Of a DNA stretch of 64,000 nucleotides, positions 1-8,538 are shown piece by piece (the stretch's first letter is position 1; each line of letters opens with the position of its first letter). Source of the stretch: Dinoroseobacter sp049800775 (lineage in GTDB: Bacteria; Pseudomonadota; Alphaproteobacteria; Rhodobacterales; Rhodobacteraceae); assembly GCF_049800775.1 (NCBI RefSeq), contig NZ_JBNAFR010000002.1, forward strand, positions 434,001 to 498,000, read 5' to 3'. Under the pieces are notes generated by a model. The model was not told the DNA's origin. It worked only from the letters and a program-made list of their open reading frames with translations, and searched no databases. The translations under genes and the position numbers were made by a program.

Positions 1-346
1 TGCGGTCGATCAGACGGCCGAGGATCTCGGTGATCCCGGGCAGGCCATCGGCCACGCGGGTGCGGGTGTTGAGGCACAGATCCTCGAGCTTCTCATCGGG
101 TTTGCGATAGGCAAAGCTGCCCAGCGGGGCCGAGAAGAGATCCAGCGCCAGCTTCTTGTTGATTGCCGGTTCGAGGTTCGGATGATCCACCGCCACCGAG
201 GTGTCGATCATCGCCACCCGGGTGCGCTTGCGGTCGCTGCGCTTGTATTTCCAGCCATTGGGCCGATGCTTGTCCGTGCGCACACCCATGGACTGCAGAT
301 GCCACAGCGCGTCGTATTCGGGGTAATTCTCACGTCCTGTTGTCAT
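1..346 (-). CDS. S8 (subtilisin-like) serine peptidase, N-terminal part
   Basis: Reading the minus strand from the ATG at 346 gives an open frame that runs off the window start, so only about 115 N-terminal residues are visible. The segment VAMIDTSVAVDHPNL matches the region around the catalytic Asp of subtilases (usually D-T/S-G); here Gly is replaced by Ser. His and Ser of the triad lie outside the window. No signal peptide or propeptide is seen before the Asp, which sits near residue 47, so a cytoplasmic subtilase is possible. The gene starts 13 bp after the PAP2 gene and is the third member of a minus-strand operon. The family call rests on one motif. Confidence 0.6.
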   Translation of the reverse strand, partial: MTTGRENYPEYDALWHLQSMGVRTDKHRPNGWKYKRSDRKRTRVAMIDTSVAVDHPNLEPAINKKLALDLFSAPLGSFAYRKPDEKLEDLCLNTRTRVADGLPGITEILGRLIDR

Positions 347-359
347 GCTCCGGTCCCCC

Positions 360-1268
360 TCACATCCACTCGGATGCCGCGGCGAGCATCTGTTTCTTCA
401 AGACTTTTTCCAGAACCGGGGTCACCATCCGCGCCAGTTGATAGCCCGCTTCGGTATCCGAGGCGTAATGCACCCCGGCCCATTCCCGGTTCTCCGCGAT
501 GCGGCGGGCCGAGCGGAACAGCTCGGAGCTGGCCGGGTGCTCGGGCAACATGCGCGAGAATACGAAGGCCAGCGAGAAGGACTGGAACGAGTGGTTGGAC
601 GGCTGGCTCTCATGGCCCGGATAGGGCAGGAACGGGCGCAGCCGGGGCTCGACCTGGTTCGGGCGGGGCGTGTTGAACCGCGCCTTGTAGCGCAAGCCGA
701 TCTCGTCGGTCAGCGCGAGCACGGTCATGAACAGCCCGACGGTCGCGTCATAGCCGCTGACCCCCTCGATGCCCAAGGGGCGCAGATAGCCCGACAGCTC
801 GAACTCCGCCTCGCGCAGGATCTCTTCGCGGCGCTGGCCGCCTTCGGGGCGATGCAACAGCACCTGCTTTTCCAACAGGTCGACCGCCTCGGCGCGCAGC
901 TGCTCCATATCGGGGGGCAGGGCCAGGGGCAGGTTGATCCATTCGCCGATGATCTTGTGCAGTGCCTCGCGCTCGCGCCAGGGCTCCTGCATGCTCATCC
1001 CGCCGCCATCTTCCATCGGCCCGCGATTGCGGTTCCGATTGCGGTTACGGTTGCGGTTCCTGTTGCGATTGCGGTTTCTGTTCCGATTGCGGTTCCGGTT
1101 GCGGTTCAGCGCCACCATCACGGACCCCGACGCACCGCCGGGCCCGGCCGCATCCCCTACCGCGCCATCCCCCTGCGCGTCACTGGTGCCGGACAGTTTC
1201 AGGCCCACGCCCGTTACCGAAAATGTATGAGACAGCAGAATATCGTCGCTGTCAGGCTGGTCTTCCAT
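360..1268 (-). CDS. PAP2-family phosphatase / vanadium-haloperoxidase-like protein
   Basis: This 302-residue protein carries the three PAP2 motifs in order in its C-terminal half: a K-x6-RP-type segment (RYKARFNTPRP), the P-S-x-H segment (QPSNHSFQS) and the final R-x5-H-x3-D segment (NREWAGVHYASD). Members are acid phosphatases or vanadium haloperoxidases; which one cannot be decided here. No signal peptide or clear membrane span is visible, unlike lipid phosphatases. The N-terminal third is a low-complexity leader ending in a pure Asn-Arg dipeptide repeat of 14 units. The gene begins 12 bp after the regulator gene and ends 13 bp before the subtilase gene, so the three are probably co-transcribed. 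Confidence 0.8.
   Translation of the reverse strand: MEDQPDSDDILLSHTFSVTGVGLKLSGTSDAQGDGAVGDAAGPGGASGSVMVALNRNRNRNRNRNRNRNRNRNRNRNRNRNRGPMEDGGGMSMQEPWREREALHKIIGEWINLPLALPPDMEQLRAEAVDLLEKQVLLHRPEGGQRREEILREAEFELSGYLRPLGIEGVSGYDATVGLFMTVLALTDEIGLRYKARFNTPRPNQVEPRLRPFLPYPGHESQPSNHSFQSFSLAFVFSRMLPEHPASSELFRSARRIAENREWAGVHYASDTEAGYQLARMVTPVLEKVLKKQMLAAASEWM
1023..1106 (-). repeat. 14-fold Asn-Arg dipeptide (6-bp unit) tandem repeat inside the PAP2 gene
   Basis: Fourteen consecutive Asn-Arg codon pairs. Arg is written with five different codons (CGC, CGG, CGT, AGG, AGA) and Asn with both codons, so the DNA repeat is imperfect while the peptide repeat is perfect. This suggests selection on the peptide rather than fresh slippage. 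It would form a strongly basic disordered segment before the catalytic domain. Confidence 0.95.
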
Positions 1269-1280
1269 ACCGTGTCCCCT

Positions 1281-3317
1281 TCACGTGGTCAGTCGTTTCA
1301 AAATCCCCAAAACCGAGCTTTCATCCTGCTTGTGCGCGAAGCGGAACCGCTCCTTTTGCACTTCGGGATCGTGGAACTCGGGATCCACATCGAGCAGACG
1401 ACCATAGATCGCCTGTGCTTCCGCCTCGCGGCCCAGCTTGGAATAGTTCAACAGAAGATACCGCATGGCCGCCGCAAAGCGCGGCTGTTTCCGCAAGGCC
1501 CGCTGGCCCGCCATGATCGCGCGGCGGTGGTCGCCGGCCATGGTCGCCGCCATCGCGAGCGTGGTGTCATAGCTATAGCTGATCGGGCTGAAACTGCCCA
1601 GGCTCGCCCCGCGCTCGGCAGCGCGGTAGGCGGCCTCGAACTCGCCGGTGTAAAGCTTGTGCAGCGCATAGTGATCCCAGACGAAGGGCTGGGACTGGTT
1701 CAGATTCAGCGCCTGTTCTAGCAACCCGCCCGCCAGATCATGCTCGTGGAACACATAGCCCAGCACATGGGCGATACAGGCCAGCGAGATCGAGTTGAAC
1801 GGGTTGTTGGCCAGCGCGCTCTCGGCGGCCAGCCGGGCATCATCCAGCTCGCCCCGGTTCAGCACCCCGACATTCTCGCCGATCTTGAAGGTCGTCAGAT
1901 AAGCCCGCAGCGCCGGATAGACCGAGGCCGCATCATGGGCGTCATCCCCCTGCAGCAGCATGGTCTCGGAATTGCTCAGCGCATTCTCGTCGAGCTTGAA
2001 CATCAGGTTCAGCGCCGTGTAGCCGACCTTGGGCGGCCAGTCGTCGCGGCTGTCGAGCATCCGCAGCCGGTCCTCGAACATCGACTTGGCCATACGGTCC
2101 ACATTCTGCGCGATGAACCCCTCGAGCATCATGGAATTCTGCATGATCTGATCGGCGGAGGTCTGAATCGACTGGGACCATTCCAGCGCCATCCGGCTGG
2201 AACGATAGAGGAAAAACGTCAGGGTCAGGCTGTCGCGCACCTGCATGGTGCGCACGCGGGTGTAGTACTCGGTCTCGAAGGCCTGGGTGAATTGGTCGGA
2301 ATGCACGGTCGGATCGCGGAAATCGAACACCGCGACCGGCTCGAACTCGCGCAGGTTCCGGGCGACCCCTTCCAGCACGTAATCCGCCAGATGCTGGGTA
2401 TTGGCATCGCAGCCCTGCTGGATATTCGGCAGGAACCCGACACTGAAGGTGCCCGGCTCGGGGTTCTCCGACAGATCCTCGGTGCTGCGCGTCGGCACAA
2501 GCAGACCACGGGTCTGGGCGGGTGTCGGTTTGCTCAGGGCCGGGCGGGGATGCGCCTCGAGGATCTCGGTCGCCTTGTCGTACCAGATCTGGCGCTCCAT
2601 CTGGAGCCAGTCCTCGAACTCCTCATCGGCAACATCGATGCCTTCGAGCAGTTCGGTGTCTTCGCTCACCTCCAACTTGTGCAGGGCGGTGGGGTCCTCG
2701 CTGACCACGTGATGGTCGATCCAGATCCGGTCGAGCCGCAGCCCGATGGACATCCGGTTGATGTCGAGGATTTCATCGGCGAGCGGCCCCAGATCCTTGC
2801 GCAGCTCGAACACAGTCTGGCGCAGGGAAGACGCCGATTTCTGTTCGTCGCTGGCACTCCAGAGCTTGTCGCGCAGCCAGACCCGGGTGCGCTGTCCGCG
2901 CGGTGCCAGCGCCAGAAGCGCCAGCAGGCCTTGTGTCTTTTTCCCCCGAGGGGTCAGGTTCCGGTCGCCCGCCGAGAAAAGGCCCAGCGGACCAAGCACG
3001 TAGAGCTTGGCCAGCTGGGCAGTCCCCGATTGGGGCTCCGCACTCACTTCGGGCCCCCGAGACGGGGTGAACAGAGGGGTAGGGAAGGTTTGGGAATGTA
3101 CCCGCCCCTCTGTCTCCACCGGGAAGGGTGCATCTGAACAGGGTTTGGACACATCGAAGTCGAGCTCCAGGTTTTGGTTCTTCAAACGTATCGGGCGGGA
3201 ACAGTGCCCTTGATCGAAAAGATTAGCTACTGAAAAATTGCTTTTGTTCAAAGGTTTGGAGCCCATCTTGTCAGCGTTAACCGCATCCTGTCCAGATGCC
3301 TGCTGACCTTGCGTCAC
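1281..3317 (-). CDS. SARP-like winged-helix transcriptional regulator with TPR-like C-terminus
   Basis: Up to 678 residues. After a long, probably disordered N-terminus, the segment from about residue 105 (LYVLGPLGLFSAGDRNLTP, then a WLRDKLWS block and an SLRQTVFELRKDLG helix) resembles the winged-helix plus BTAD start of SARP/AfsR-type activators. The last 200 residues are helical and TPR-like (ALNLNQSQPFVWDHYALHKLYTGEFEAAYRAAERG and similar). The annotated start is a GTG at 3317 without an obvious Shine-Dalgarno sequence; an ATG at 3266 is an alternative, and the true start could be later. It is the first gene of a three-gene minus-strand operon with the PAP2 and subtilase genes and may control it. 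Target unknown. Confidence 0.65.
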   Translation of the reverse strand: MTQGQQASGQDAVNADKMGSKPLNKSNFSVANLFDQGHCSRPIRLKNQNLELDFDVSKPCSDAPFPVETEGRVHSQTFPTPLFTPSRGPEVSAEPQSGTAQLAKLYVLGPLGLFSAGDRNLTPRGKKTQGLLALLALAPRGQRTRVWLRDKLWSASDEQKSASSLRQTVFELRKDLGPLADEILDINRMSIGLRLDRIWIDHHVVSEDPTALHKLEVSEDTELLEGIDVADEEFEDWLQMERQIWYDKATEILEAHPRPALSKPTPAQTRGLLVPTRSTEDLSENPEPGTFSVGFLPNIQQGCDANTQHLADYVLEGVARNLREFEPVAVFDFRDPTVHSDQFTQAFETEYYTRVRTMQVRDSLTLTFFLYRSSRMALEWSQSIQTSADQIMQNSMMLEGFIAQNVDRMAKSMFEDRLRMLDSRDDWPPKVGYTALNLMFKLDENALSNSETMLLQGDDAHDAASVYPALRAYLTTFKIGENVGVLNRGELDDARLAAESALANNPFNSISLACIAHVLGYVFHEHDLAGGLLEQALNLNQSQPFVWDHYALHKLYTGEFEAAYRAAERGASLGSFSPISYSYDTTLAMAATMAGDHRRAIMAGQRALRKQPRFAAAMRYLLLNYSKLGREAEAQAIYGRLLDVDPEFHDPEVQKERFRFAHKQDESSVLGILKRLTT

Positions 3318-3525
3318 GTACCGTTAGAGAACTGTTAGTGATTCTGAAGCTCAGCTTTGACGGGGCCCGGGCCGCGCCGGGAGAGGGGCGTTAACCTTTA
3401 TTTCCAATATGTTGTGCTGCGTGCCGAGGCCGCCATGGCGGTCGCGCGCAGAGGATGTGCGCCTGCCGGGCATTGGCCGAAGCGCCGAACCGGGGCAGTG
3501 TCCGTGAGAACAGGAGGAGAAAAAA

Positions 3526-5136
3526 ATGCAAAAAACATCCGTTGCCAAACTCGACGCGCTCGCAGACCGCGCGCCGGCTTACGCTCTGGTGGGCGAGGTC
3601 GATCTGGTCGTGGTGCGCTTCGACGAGACGGTCTCCGTCTTCTATGGGCGCTGCCTGCATCGCGGGGCCCTGATGTCCGATGGCTTTGTGAAGGGCGACA
3701 ACCTGATCTGCGGGGTGCATTACTGGGATTACCGGCTCGACAGTGGCGTGTCGGAATATGCCAATGAAGAGGCCTTGCCGAAATTCTCTTCCTGGATCGA
3801 GGCGGGGGAGGTCTGGGTCGATGCCGATGAGATCGCCGACTGGGCGCAGGCCAACCCGCAGCCCTTCGACCGGGACGCCTATCTCGGGCTCTATGCGGAC
3901 ACCTCCCACGGCACCGCCGAAGAACCCCATAACGGGCTGATCCAGCAGTATGCCCGGGACGGGCTCAGCAAGACGGGCCATCACGGGGTGGTGTCGTCCA
4001 TGGGCGTGCCCCGGGACGAGCTGCCGGTGTGGGACGACCTGCAGATCCTGACAGCGCAGCTGCACCGTGCGCCCCTGCTCGATGATGACCCGGTGGGCAC
4101 GGATGTGCTGATCGGACCCAATGCCCAGAAGCCCCTGCGGCTCAAGATCCCGCTCTTTGTTTCCGACATGTCCTTCGGCGCGCTGTCGGAGCCTGCCAAG
4201 GTCGCGCTTGCCCGCGGGGCCGAGCTGGCCGGGACGGGCATCTGCTCGGGCGAGGGCGGGATGCTCCCCGAGGAGCAGGCCGCGAATTCGCGCTATTTCT
4301 ACGAGCTGGCCTCGGCCCGGTTCGGGTTCGACTGGGACAAGCTCGCCAAGGTGCAGGCCTTTCATTTCAAGGGCGGCCAAGGCGCCAAGACCGGCACCGG
4401 AGGGCATCTGCCCGGCACCAAGGTCAAGGGCAAGATCGCCGAGGTGCGCGGGCTCGACGAGGGGCAGGACGCGATCTCGCCGCCGCGCTTTCCCGACTGG
4501 ACCGAGCCGGCGCAGATCCGGGCCTTTGCCGACGAGGTGCGCGACCGGACCGGGGGGATCCCCATCGGCTACAAGCTGAGCGCGCAGCATATCGAGAAGG
4601 ATATCGATGCCGCGCTCGAGGTCGGGGTGGATTACATCATCCTCGACGGGCGTGGCGGCGGCACCGGGGCCGCACCGATTATCTTTCGCGACAACATCTC
4701 GGTCCCGACCATCCCCGCGCTCGCCCGGGCGCGGCGGCATCTGGACCGGCTCGGGCGCGGCGATGTCAGCCTCGTGATCACCGGCGGGCTGCGCAAACCG
4801 GCGGATTTCCTCAAGGCGCTGGCGCTCGGCGCGGATGCGGTGGCGGTGTCGAACTCGGCCATGCAGGCCATCGGCTGCCTTGCCATGCGGGCCTGCCATA
4901 CGAATAACTGCCCCGTCGGGATCGCCACCCAGAAACCCCATCTGGTCAACCGGCTGGTGGTCGAGAAATCCGCAAAGCAGCTGGCCAATTTCTTCGACGC
5001 CTCGGTGGAGCTCATGCAGGTCATGGCGCGCGCCTGCGGCCATGATCACCTCTCGGGCTTCTCGGCCGAGGACCTCACCACCTGGAAACGGGACATGCGC
5101 GATCTGACCGGTGTGGCCTATGGCGGCATCGCCTGA
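3526..5136 (+). CDS. Rieske [2Fe-2S] domain fused to glutamate-synthase-like FMN domain
   Basis: A 536-residue protein with two parts. Residues 1-105 form a Rieske ferredoxin domain with the C-x-H and C-x2-H ligand pairs (C43/H45 and C62/H65). From about residue 150 it is a GltB2-type FMN-binding synthase domain (SDMSFGALS, GEGGM, KGGQGAKTGTGGHLPG, DGRGGGTGAAP), including the three-Cys 3Fe-4S motif C-x5-C-x4-C in CLAMRACHTNNCPVG. No glutaminase domain is present, so it is not a complete glutamate synthase; it probably acts as a redox enzyme whose own Rieske domain feeds electrons. A strong RBS (AGGAGG) precedes the ATG. Substrate unknown. It stands alone, divergent from the SARP-like operon. 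Confidence 0.85.
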   Translation: MQKTSVAKLDALADRAPAYALVGEVDLVVVRFDETVSVFYGRCLHRGALMSDGFVKGDNLICGVHYWDYRLDSGVSEYANEEALPKFSSWIEAGEVWVDADEIADWAQANPQPFDRDAYLGLYADTSHGTAEEPHNGLIQQYARDGLSKTGHHGVVSSMGVPRDELPVWDDLQILTAQLHRAPLLDDDPVGTDVLIGPNAQKPLRLKIPLFVSDMSFGALSEPAKVALARGAELAGTGICSGEGGMLPEEQAANSRYFYELASARFGFDWDKLAKVQAFHFKGGQGAKTGTGGHLPGTKVKGKIAEVRGLDEGQDAISPPRFPDWTEPAQIRAFADEVRDRTGGIPIGYKLSAQHIEKDIDAALEVGVDYIILDGRGGGTGAAPIIFRDNISVPTIPALARARRHLDRLGRGDVSLVITGGLRKPADFLKALALGADAVAVSNSAMQAIGCLAMRACHTNNCPVGIATQKPHLVNRLVVEKSAKQLANFFDASVELMQVMARACGHDHLSGFSAEDLTTWKRDMRDLTGVAYGGIA

Positions 5137-5160
5137 CGCCACAGCCCGATTTGCAATCAG

Positions 5161-5181
5161 GCCCCGGATCCGCGCCGGGGC
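5161..5181 (+). terminator. GC-rich hairpin after the Rieske-GltB gene
   Basis: Perfect 7-bp stem GCCCCGG / CCGGGGC with a 7-nt loop, 25 bp after the stop codon. It is not followed by a T run, so intrinsic termination is uncertain. The remaining 160 bp up to the next gene show no other structure. Confidence 0.35.
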
Positions 5182-5341
5182 TTGACGCGGGGGCGGGGCA
5201 TTTCGGCCTTGCGTTCTGCTCCGGCCCCGTCATTCTTTTTCCCGGCGCCTGTCGAGGCGGTCACGCGAAGAGGACACCCGACAGCGCGGCGGATGGCACG
5301 TTCTGCCACACCCGCCGAACCATAACTGGGAGATACGATCC

Positions 5342-6925
5342 ATGAAAAAAACGACCCTCCTGCTGGCCACATCGGCGCTCGTCCTGACGCCGCTGCTCGC
5401 CAGCGCTGAAACCCTCAACTGGGCGCGCGCCGGTGACAGCCTCACGCTTGACCCGCACGCTCAGAACGAAGGCCCGACCCACACGCTCGCCCATCAGATC
5501 TACGAGCCGCTGATCATCCGCGATCACTTCGGCCAGTTCGAAGGCGCGCTCGCGACGGAATGGGCCCCCAAGGCCGATGACCCGAATGTCTGGGTCTTCA
5601 AGCTGCGCGAGGGCGTGACCTTCCACGATGGTTCCGCCTTCACGGCCGAGGATGTCGTCTTCTCCTTCGAGCGGGCGAAATCCGAGACCTCCGCGATGAA
5701 GGAACTGCTGACCTCGATCACCGAGGTGCGCGCGGTCGACGACATGACCGTCGAGTTCGTGACCGACGGGCCGAACCCGATCCTGCCGAACAACTTCACC
5801 AACCTGTTCATCATGGACAAGGGCTGGACCGAGGCGAATGGCGTGACCAAGGTGCAGGACATCGCCAATGGCGAGACCACCTTTGCGGCCACCAACGCCA
5901 TGGGCACCGGACCCTATGTCCTGACCAGCCGCGAGCCCGATGTGCGCACCGTGCTCACGCTGAATGGCGATTACTGGGGCACGGGCGAGTTCCCGCTGGG
6001 CGTGACCGAGATCATCTATACCCCGATCCAGAACGCCGCGACCCGCGTGGCGGCCCTGCTGACGGGCGAGGTGGATTTCATCCAAGACGTGCCGGTGCAG
6101 GATCTTGAGCGTGTCGGCGGGACCGATGGCCTCGAAGTGCGCACGGCAGCGCAGAACCGGGTCATCTTCTTCGGCATGAATTCCGGACCCGATGACATCA
6201 CCCGCGACAATGTCGAAGGGGCCAACCCGCTGGGCGATGCCCGCGTGCGCAAGGCCATGAGCATGGCGATCAACCGCGATGCCATCAAGCAGGTGGTGAT
6301 GCGCGGCCAGTCCGCGCCCGCAGGCATGATCGCACCGCCCTTCGTCAATGGCTGGACCGAGGAAATGGACGGCGCGTCCATGACCGATATCGATGCGGCC
6401 AAGGCTCTGATGGAAGAAGCGGGCTATGCCGATGGCTTCTCGATCCAGCTCGACTGCCCGAATGACCGCTACATCAACGATGAGGCGATCTGTCAGGCCG
6501 CCGTGGGCATGATGGGTCAGATTGGCATCACCGTGAACCTCGACGCCAAGCCCAAGGCCCAGCACTTCCCGCTGATCCAGAATGGCGAGACGGATTTCTA
6601 CATGCTGGGCTGGGGCGTGCCGACCTACGATTCCGAGTATATCTTCAACTTCCTCGTGCATTCGCGCGGCGGCGACCGGGGATCCTGGAACGGCACCGGC
6701 TTCAGCGACGCGGATGTGGATGCCAAGATCGTCAGCCTCGCCTCCGAAACCGATCTGGCCAAGCGGAACGCAACCATCGGCGAGATCTGGTCCGTGGTGC
6801 AGGAAGAGCAGCTCTACCTGCCGATCCACCACCAGGTGCTGAACTGGGGCGGCAAGACCACGGTCGGCTATCCGAACGTGTCTCCCGAGGATGATCCGAA
6901 GTTCAAGTATTTCACCATGAACTGA
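5342..6925 (+). CDS. ABC transporter substrate-binding protein, family 5 (peptide/nickel type)
   Basis: A 527-residue periplasmic binding protein. It has a Sec signal peptide (MKKTTLLLATSALVLTPLLASA, cleavage near residue 22). The mature part shows family 5 landmarks: LTLDPHA near the N-terminus, LREGVTFHDGSAFTAEDVVFSFERA, and CPNDRYINDEAICQAAVGMM. Family members deliver di/oligopeptides or similar solutes to DppBC-type permeases. It has no permease of its own next to it; a paralogous binding protein lies at 8539 and the matching permeases and ATPases at 12393-17432, so both probably feed the same transporter. A hairpin terminator follows. The ligand cannot be told from sequence. Confidence 0.92.
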   Translation: MKKTTLLLATSALVLTPLLASAETLNWARAGDSLTLDPHAQNEGPTHTLAHQIYEPLIIRDHFGQFEGALATEWAPKADDPNVWVFKLREGVTFHDGSAFTAEDVVFSFERAKSETSAMKELLTSITEVRAVDDMTVEFVTDGPNPILPNNFTNLFIMDKGWTEANGVTKVQDIANGETTFAATNAMGTGPYVLTSREPDVRTVLTLNGDYWGTGEFPLGVTEIIYTPIQNAATRVAALLTGEVDFIQDVPVQDLERVGGTDGLEVRTAAQNRVIFFGMNSGPDDITRDNVEGANPLGDARVRKAMSMAINRDAIKQVVMRGQSAPAGMIAPPFVNGWTEEMDGASMTDIDAAKALMEEAGYADGFSIQLDCPNDRYINDEAICQAAVGMMGQIGITVNLDAKPKAQHFPLIQNGETDFYMLGWGVPTYDSEYIFNFLVHSRGGDRGSWNGTGFSDADVDAKIVSLASETDLAKRNATIGEIWSVVQEEQLYLPIHHQVLNWGGKTTVGYPNVSPEDDPKFKYFTMN

Positions 6926-6951
6926 TCCCTCTGACCTGAGGAATGACAGAC

Positions 6952-6984
6952 CATGCCGGGCCCTCGGGTCCGGCATGTTTCGTT
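6952..6984 (+). terminator. Intrinsic terminator after the first binding protein
   Basis: Inverted repeat CATGCCGG / CCGGCATG around a 10-nt loop, followed by TTTCGTTT. It lies 27 bp after the stop codon. An in-frame ATG at 6953 lies inside this stem, which argues against using it as the start of the AraC gene. Confidence 0.7.
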
Positions 6985-7102
6985 TCGAGCCGCGCAAATG
7001 GGCCGGTTTTGCCGCAGCTATGATCGGAACGGGCGCAAATTGATCCGTGGGGGCGCAGGCTTTCTCTGGCCGGGGCGGGGGGCTGCGCCTAGGCTGCGGC
7101 CC

Positions 7103-7921
7103 ATGACCCATGCCATGCAGGATACCGCGCCGGGCTTTCACATCCGGCAATACCGCCGCGCCCGGTTCGATCGCCTGATCAGTCCGCTGCCGGCGGTGAT
7201 CCGGGTCGAGGCGGGCGAAAAGCGCCTGACGGCGGCGGGCCTGACCGCCCGGGCCACGGCCGGAACGCTGATCCTTTTGCCCGAGGAAACACCCCTGCTG
7301 GTGGAAAACCTGCCCCTTGGTGAGGCGCCCTATGCGGCCACGGTGCTGGCCTTTCCCCGCGCGGTCTTCGAGGCGGCCTATGCCCGCCTGCCGCGCGATG
7401 GCGCGCGCGCCCCCTATCCCCTGCAATCCTGCCTCGATCTGGGGGCCGCGGCCGAGGCGTTTGGTATGGCGCTCGCCGGGCTCAGTCAGGATCCGGAGCA
7501 TCCCCGCACCGGGCTGCACTGCGAGGCGCTCGCCCTGGAAATGGCACTGGCGCGGGCCTGGCTGCCTCCGGCGCCCGCCCGCAGTCTCGCAGCTCAGGTG
7601 CGGCAGCATCTGGCCACGGATCTCGCCGCGCCCTGGACGGCCGAGACCCTGGCGCGCGCCCTGCAGATCAGCCCGGCGACCCTGCGCCGCCGCCTGCGCG
7701 CCGAAGGCTGCGCGTTTCAGGACATCCTGCGTGACTTGCGTCTCGGCAGCGGGCTGCATCTCTTGCAGACCACGCGCTGGCCCGTGGCCTCCGTGGCCGA
7801 GGCGGTGGGCTATCGCTCCGCCTCGCGCTTTGCCCGCCGGTTTCAGGACCGGTTCGCCCTTTCCCCCGGCGCCGTGCGGCGCCCGCTTTCAGATCCGTCC
7901 AAGGAGACCCCGCATGAGTGA
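7103..7921 (+). CDS. AraC-family transcriptional regulator
   Basis: A 272-residue protein with a cupin-like N-terminal sensor region and a C-terminal AraC double helix-turn-helix: WTAETLARALQISPATLRRRL (first HTH) and PVASVAEAVGYRSASRFARRFQDRF (second HTH with the usual GY-x-S-x-S-x-F pattern). The start at 7103 is preferred because an upstream in-frame ATG (6953) falls in the preceding terminator and its translation does not look like protein. The gene overlaps the cupin gene by 8 bp, so the two are co-transcribed. It likely controls the cupin gene and perhaps the flanking binding-protein genes. Confidence 0.88.
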   Translation: MTHAMQDTAPGFHIRQYRRARFDRLISPLPAVIRVEAGEKRLTAAGLTARATAGTLILLPEETPLLVENLPLGEAPYAATVLAFPRAVFEAAYARLPRDGARAPYPLQSCLDLGAAAEAFGMALAGLSQDPEHPRTGLHCEALALEMALARAWLPPAPARSLAAQVRQHLATDLAAPWTAETLARALQISPATLRRRLRAEGCAFQDILRDLRLGSGLHLLQTTRWPVASVAEAVGYRSASRFARRFQDRFALSPGAVRRPLSDPSKETPHE

Positions 7922-8402
7922 CGACACCGCCCCAAAACCCCTCGCCGCACTGGCCACCGAGATCCCGGCCCGGGCTGCCAAATCGGGCTATCCCGCACCC
8001 TTTGCCGCCCGGGTCGCGGGCCGGGTAAAACGCCAGCTCGGCAATGCGTTCGGCCTGACGAATTTCGGCGTGAACCTCACGGATCTGGCCCCGGGCGCGG
8101 AATCCGCGCTGCTCCACCGGCACAAGACGCAGGATGAGTTCATCTATATCCTCAGCGGCCATCCGACCCTGAAAACCGATCAGGGCGAGATCCGCCTCGC
8201 GCCGGGCATGTGCGCCGGGTTTCCCGCAGGGGGCGTGGCCCATCATCTGGTCAACGAGACCGCGACGCCGGTGCGGTACCTCGAGATCGGGGATCGCAGC
8301 CCGGGCGATAGCGGCACCTATCCCGACGATGATCTGGAGGCCCATCTGGTGCAGGGTACTTACATCTTCACCCGCAAGAACGGCACGCCCTACGAGGACT
8401 GA
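7914..8402 (+). CDS. Cupin-domain protein
   Basis: 162 residues. The central single cupin barrel shows both motifs: the first around LLHRHKTQDEFIYILSGHPTL (two His and a Glu, typical metal ligands), the second around FPAGGVAHHLVNETATPVRYLEIG. It ends with a conserved-looking tail (VQGTYIFTRKNGTPYED). The start lies inside the last codons of the AraC gene (8-bp overlap), which implies translational coupling. Cytoplasmic; enzymatic or ligand-binding role unknown. Similar proteins are often annotated simply as cupin domain-containing. Confidence 0.85.
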   Translation: MSDDTAPKPLAALATEIPARAAKSGYPAPFAARVAGRVKRQLGNAFGLTNFGVNLTDLAPGAESALLHRHKTQDEFIYILSGHPTLKTDQGEIRLAPGMCAGFPAGGVAHHLVNETATPVRYLEIGDRSPGDSGTYPDDDLEAHLVQGTYIFTRKNGTPYED

Positions 8403-8538
8403 CCGACCCGCGTTCGCCGCCCCGTCACGCGGAAATTCGCGGCATCACAGCCCCGTGATCGCCGCGTTTTCGCGATGACCCTGCGACATTTTGGCGGCAT
8501 GCTGCCCGGGTTGCTGCACATACCACAAAGGACAGATC

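Noticed and set aside
6953..7102. Upstream start for the AraC gene
   Set aside because: The codon lies inside a terminator hairpin and the added residues are not protein-like.
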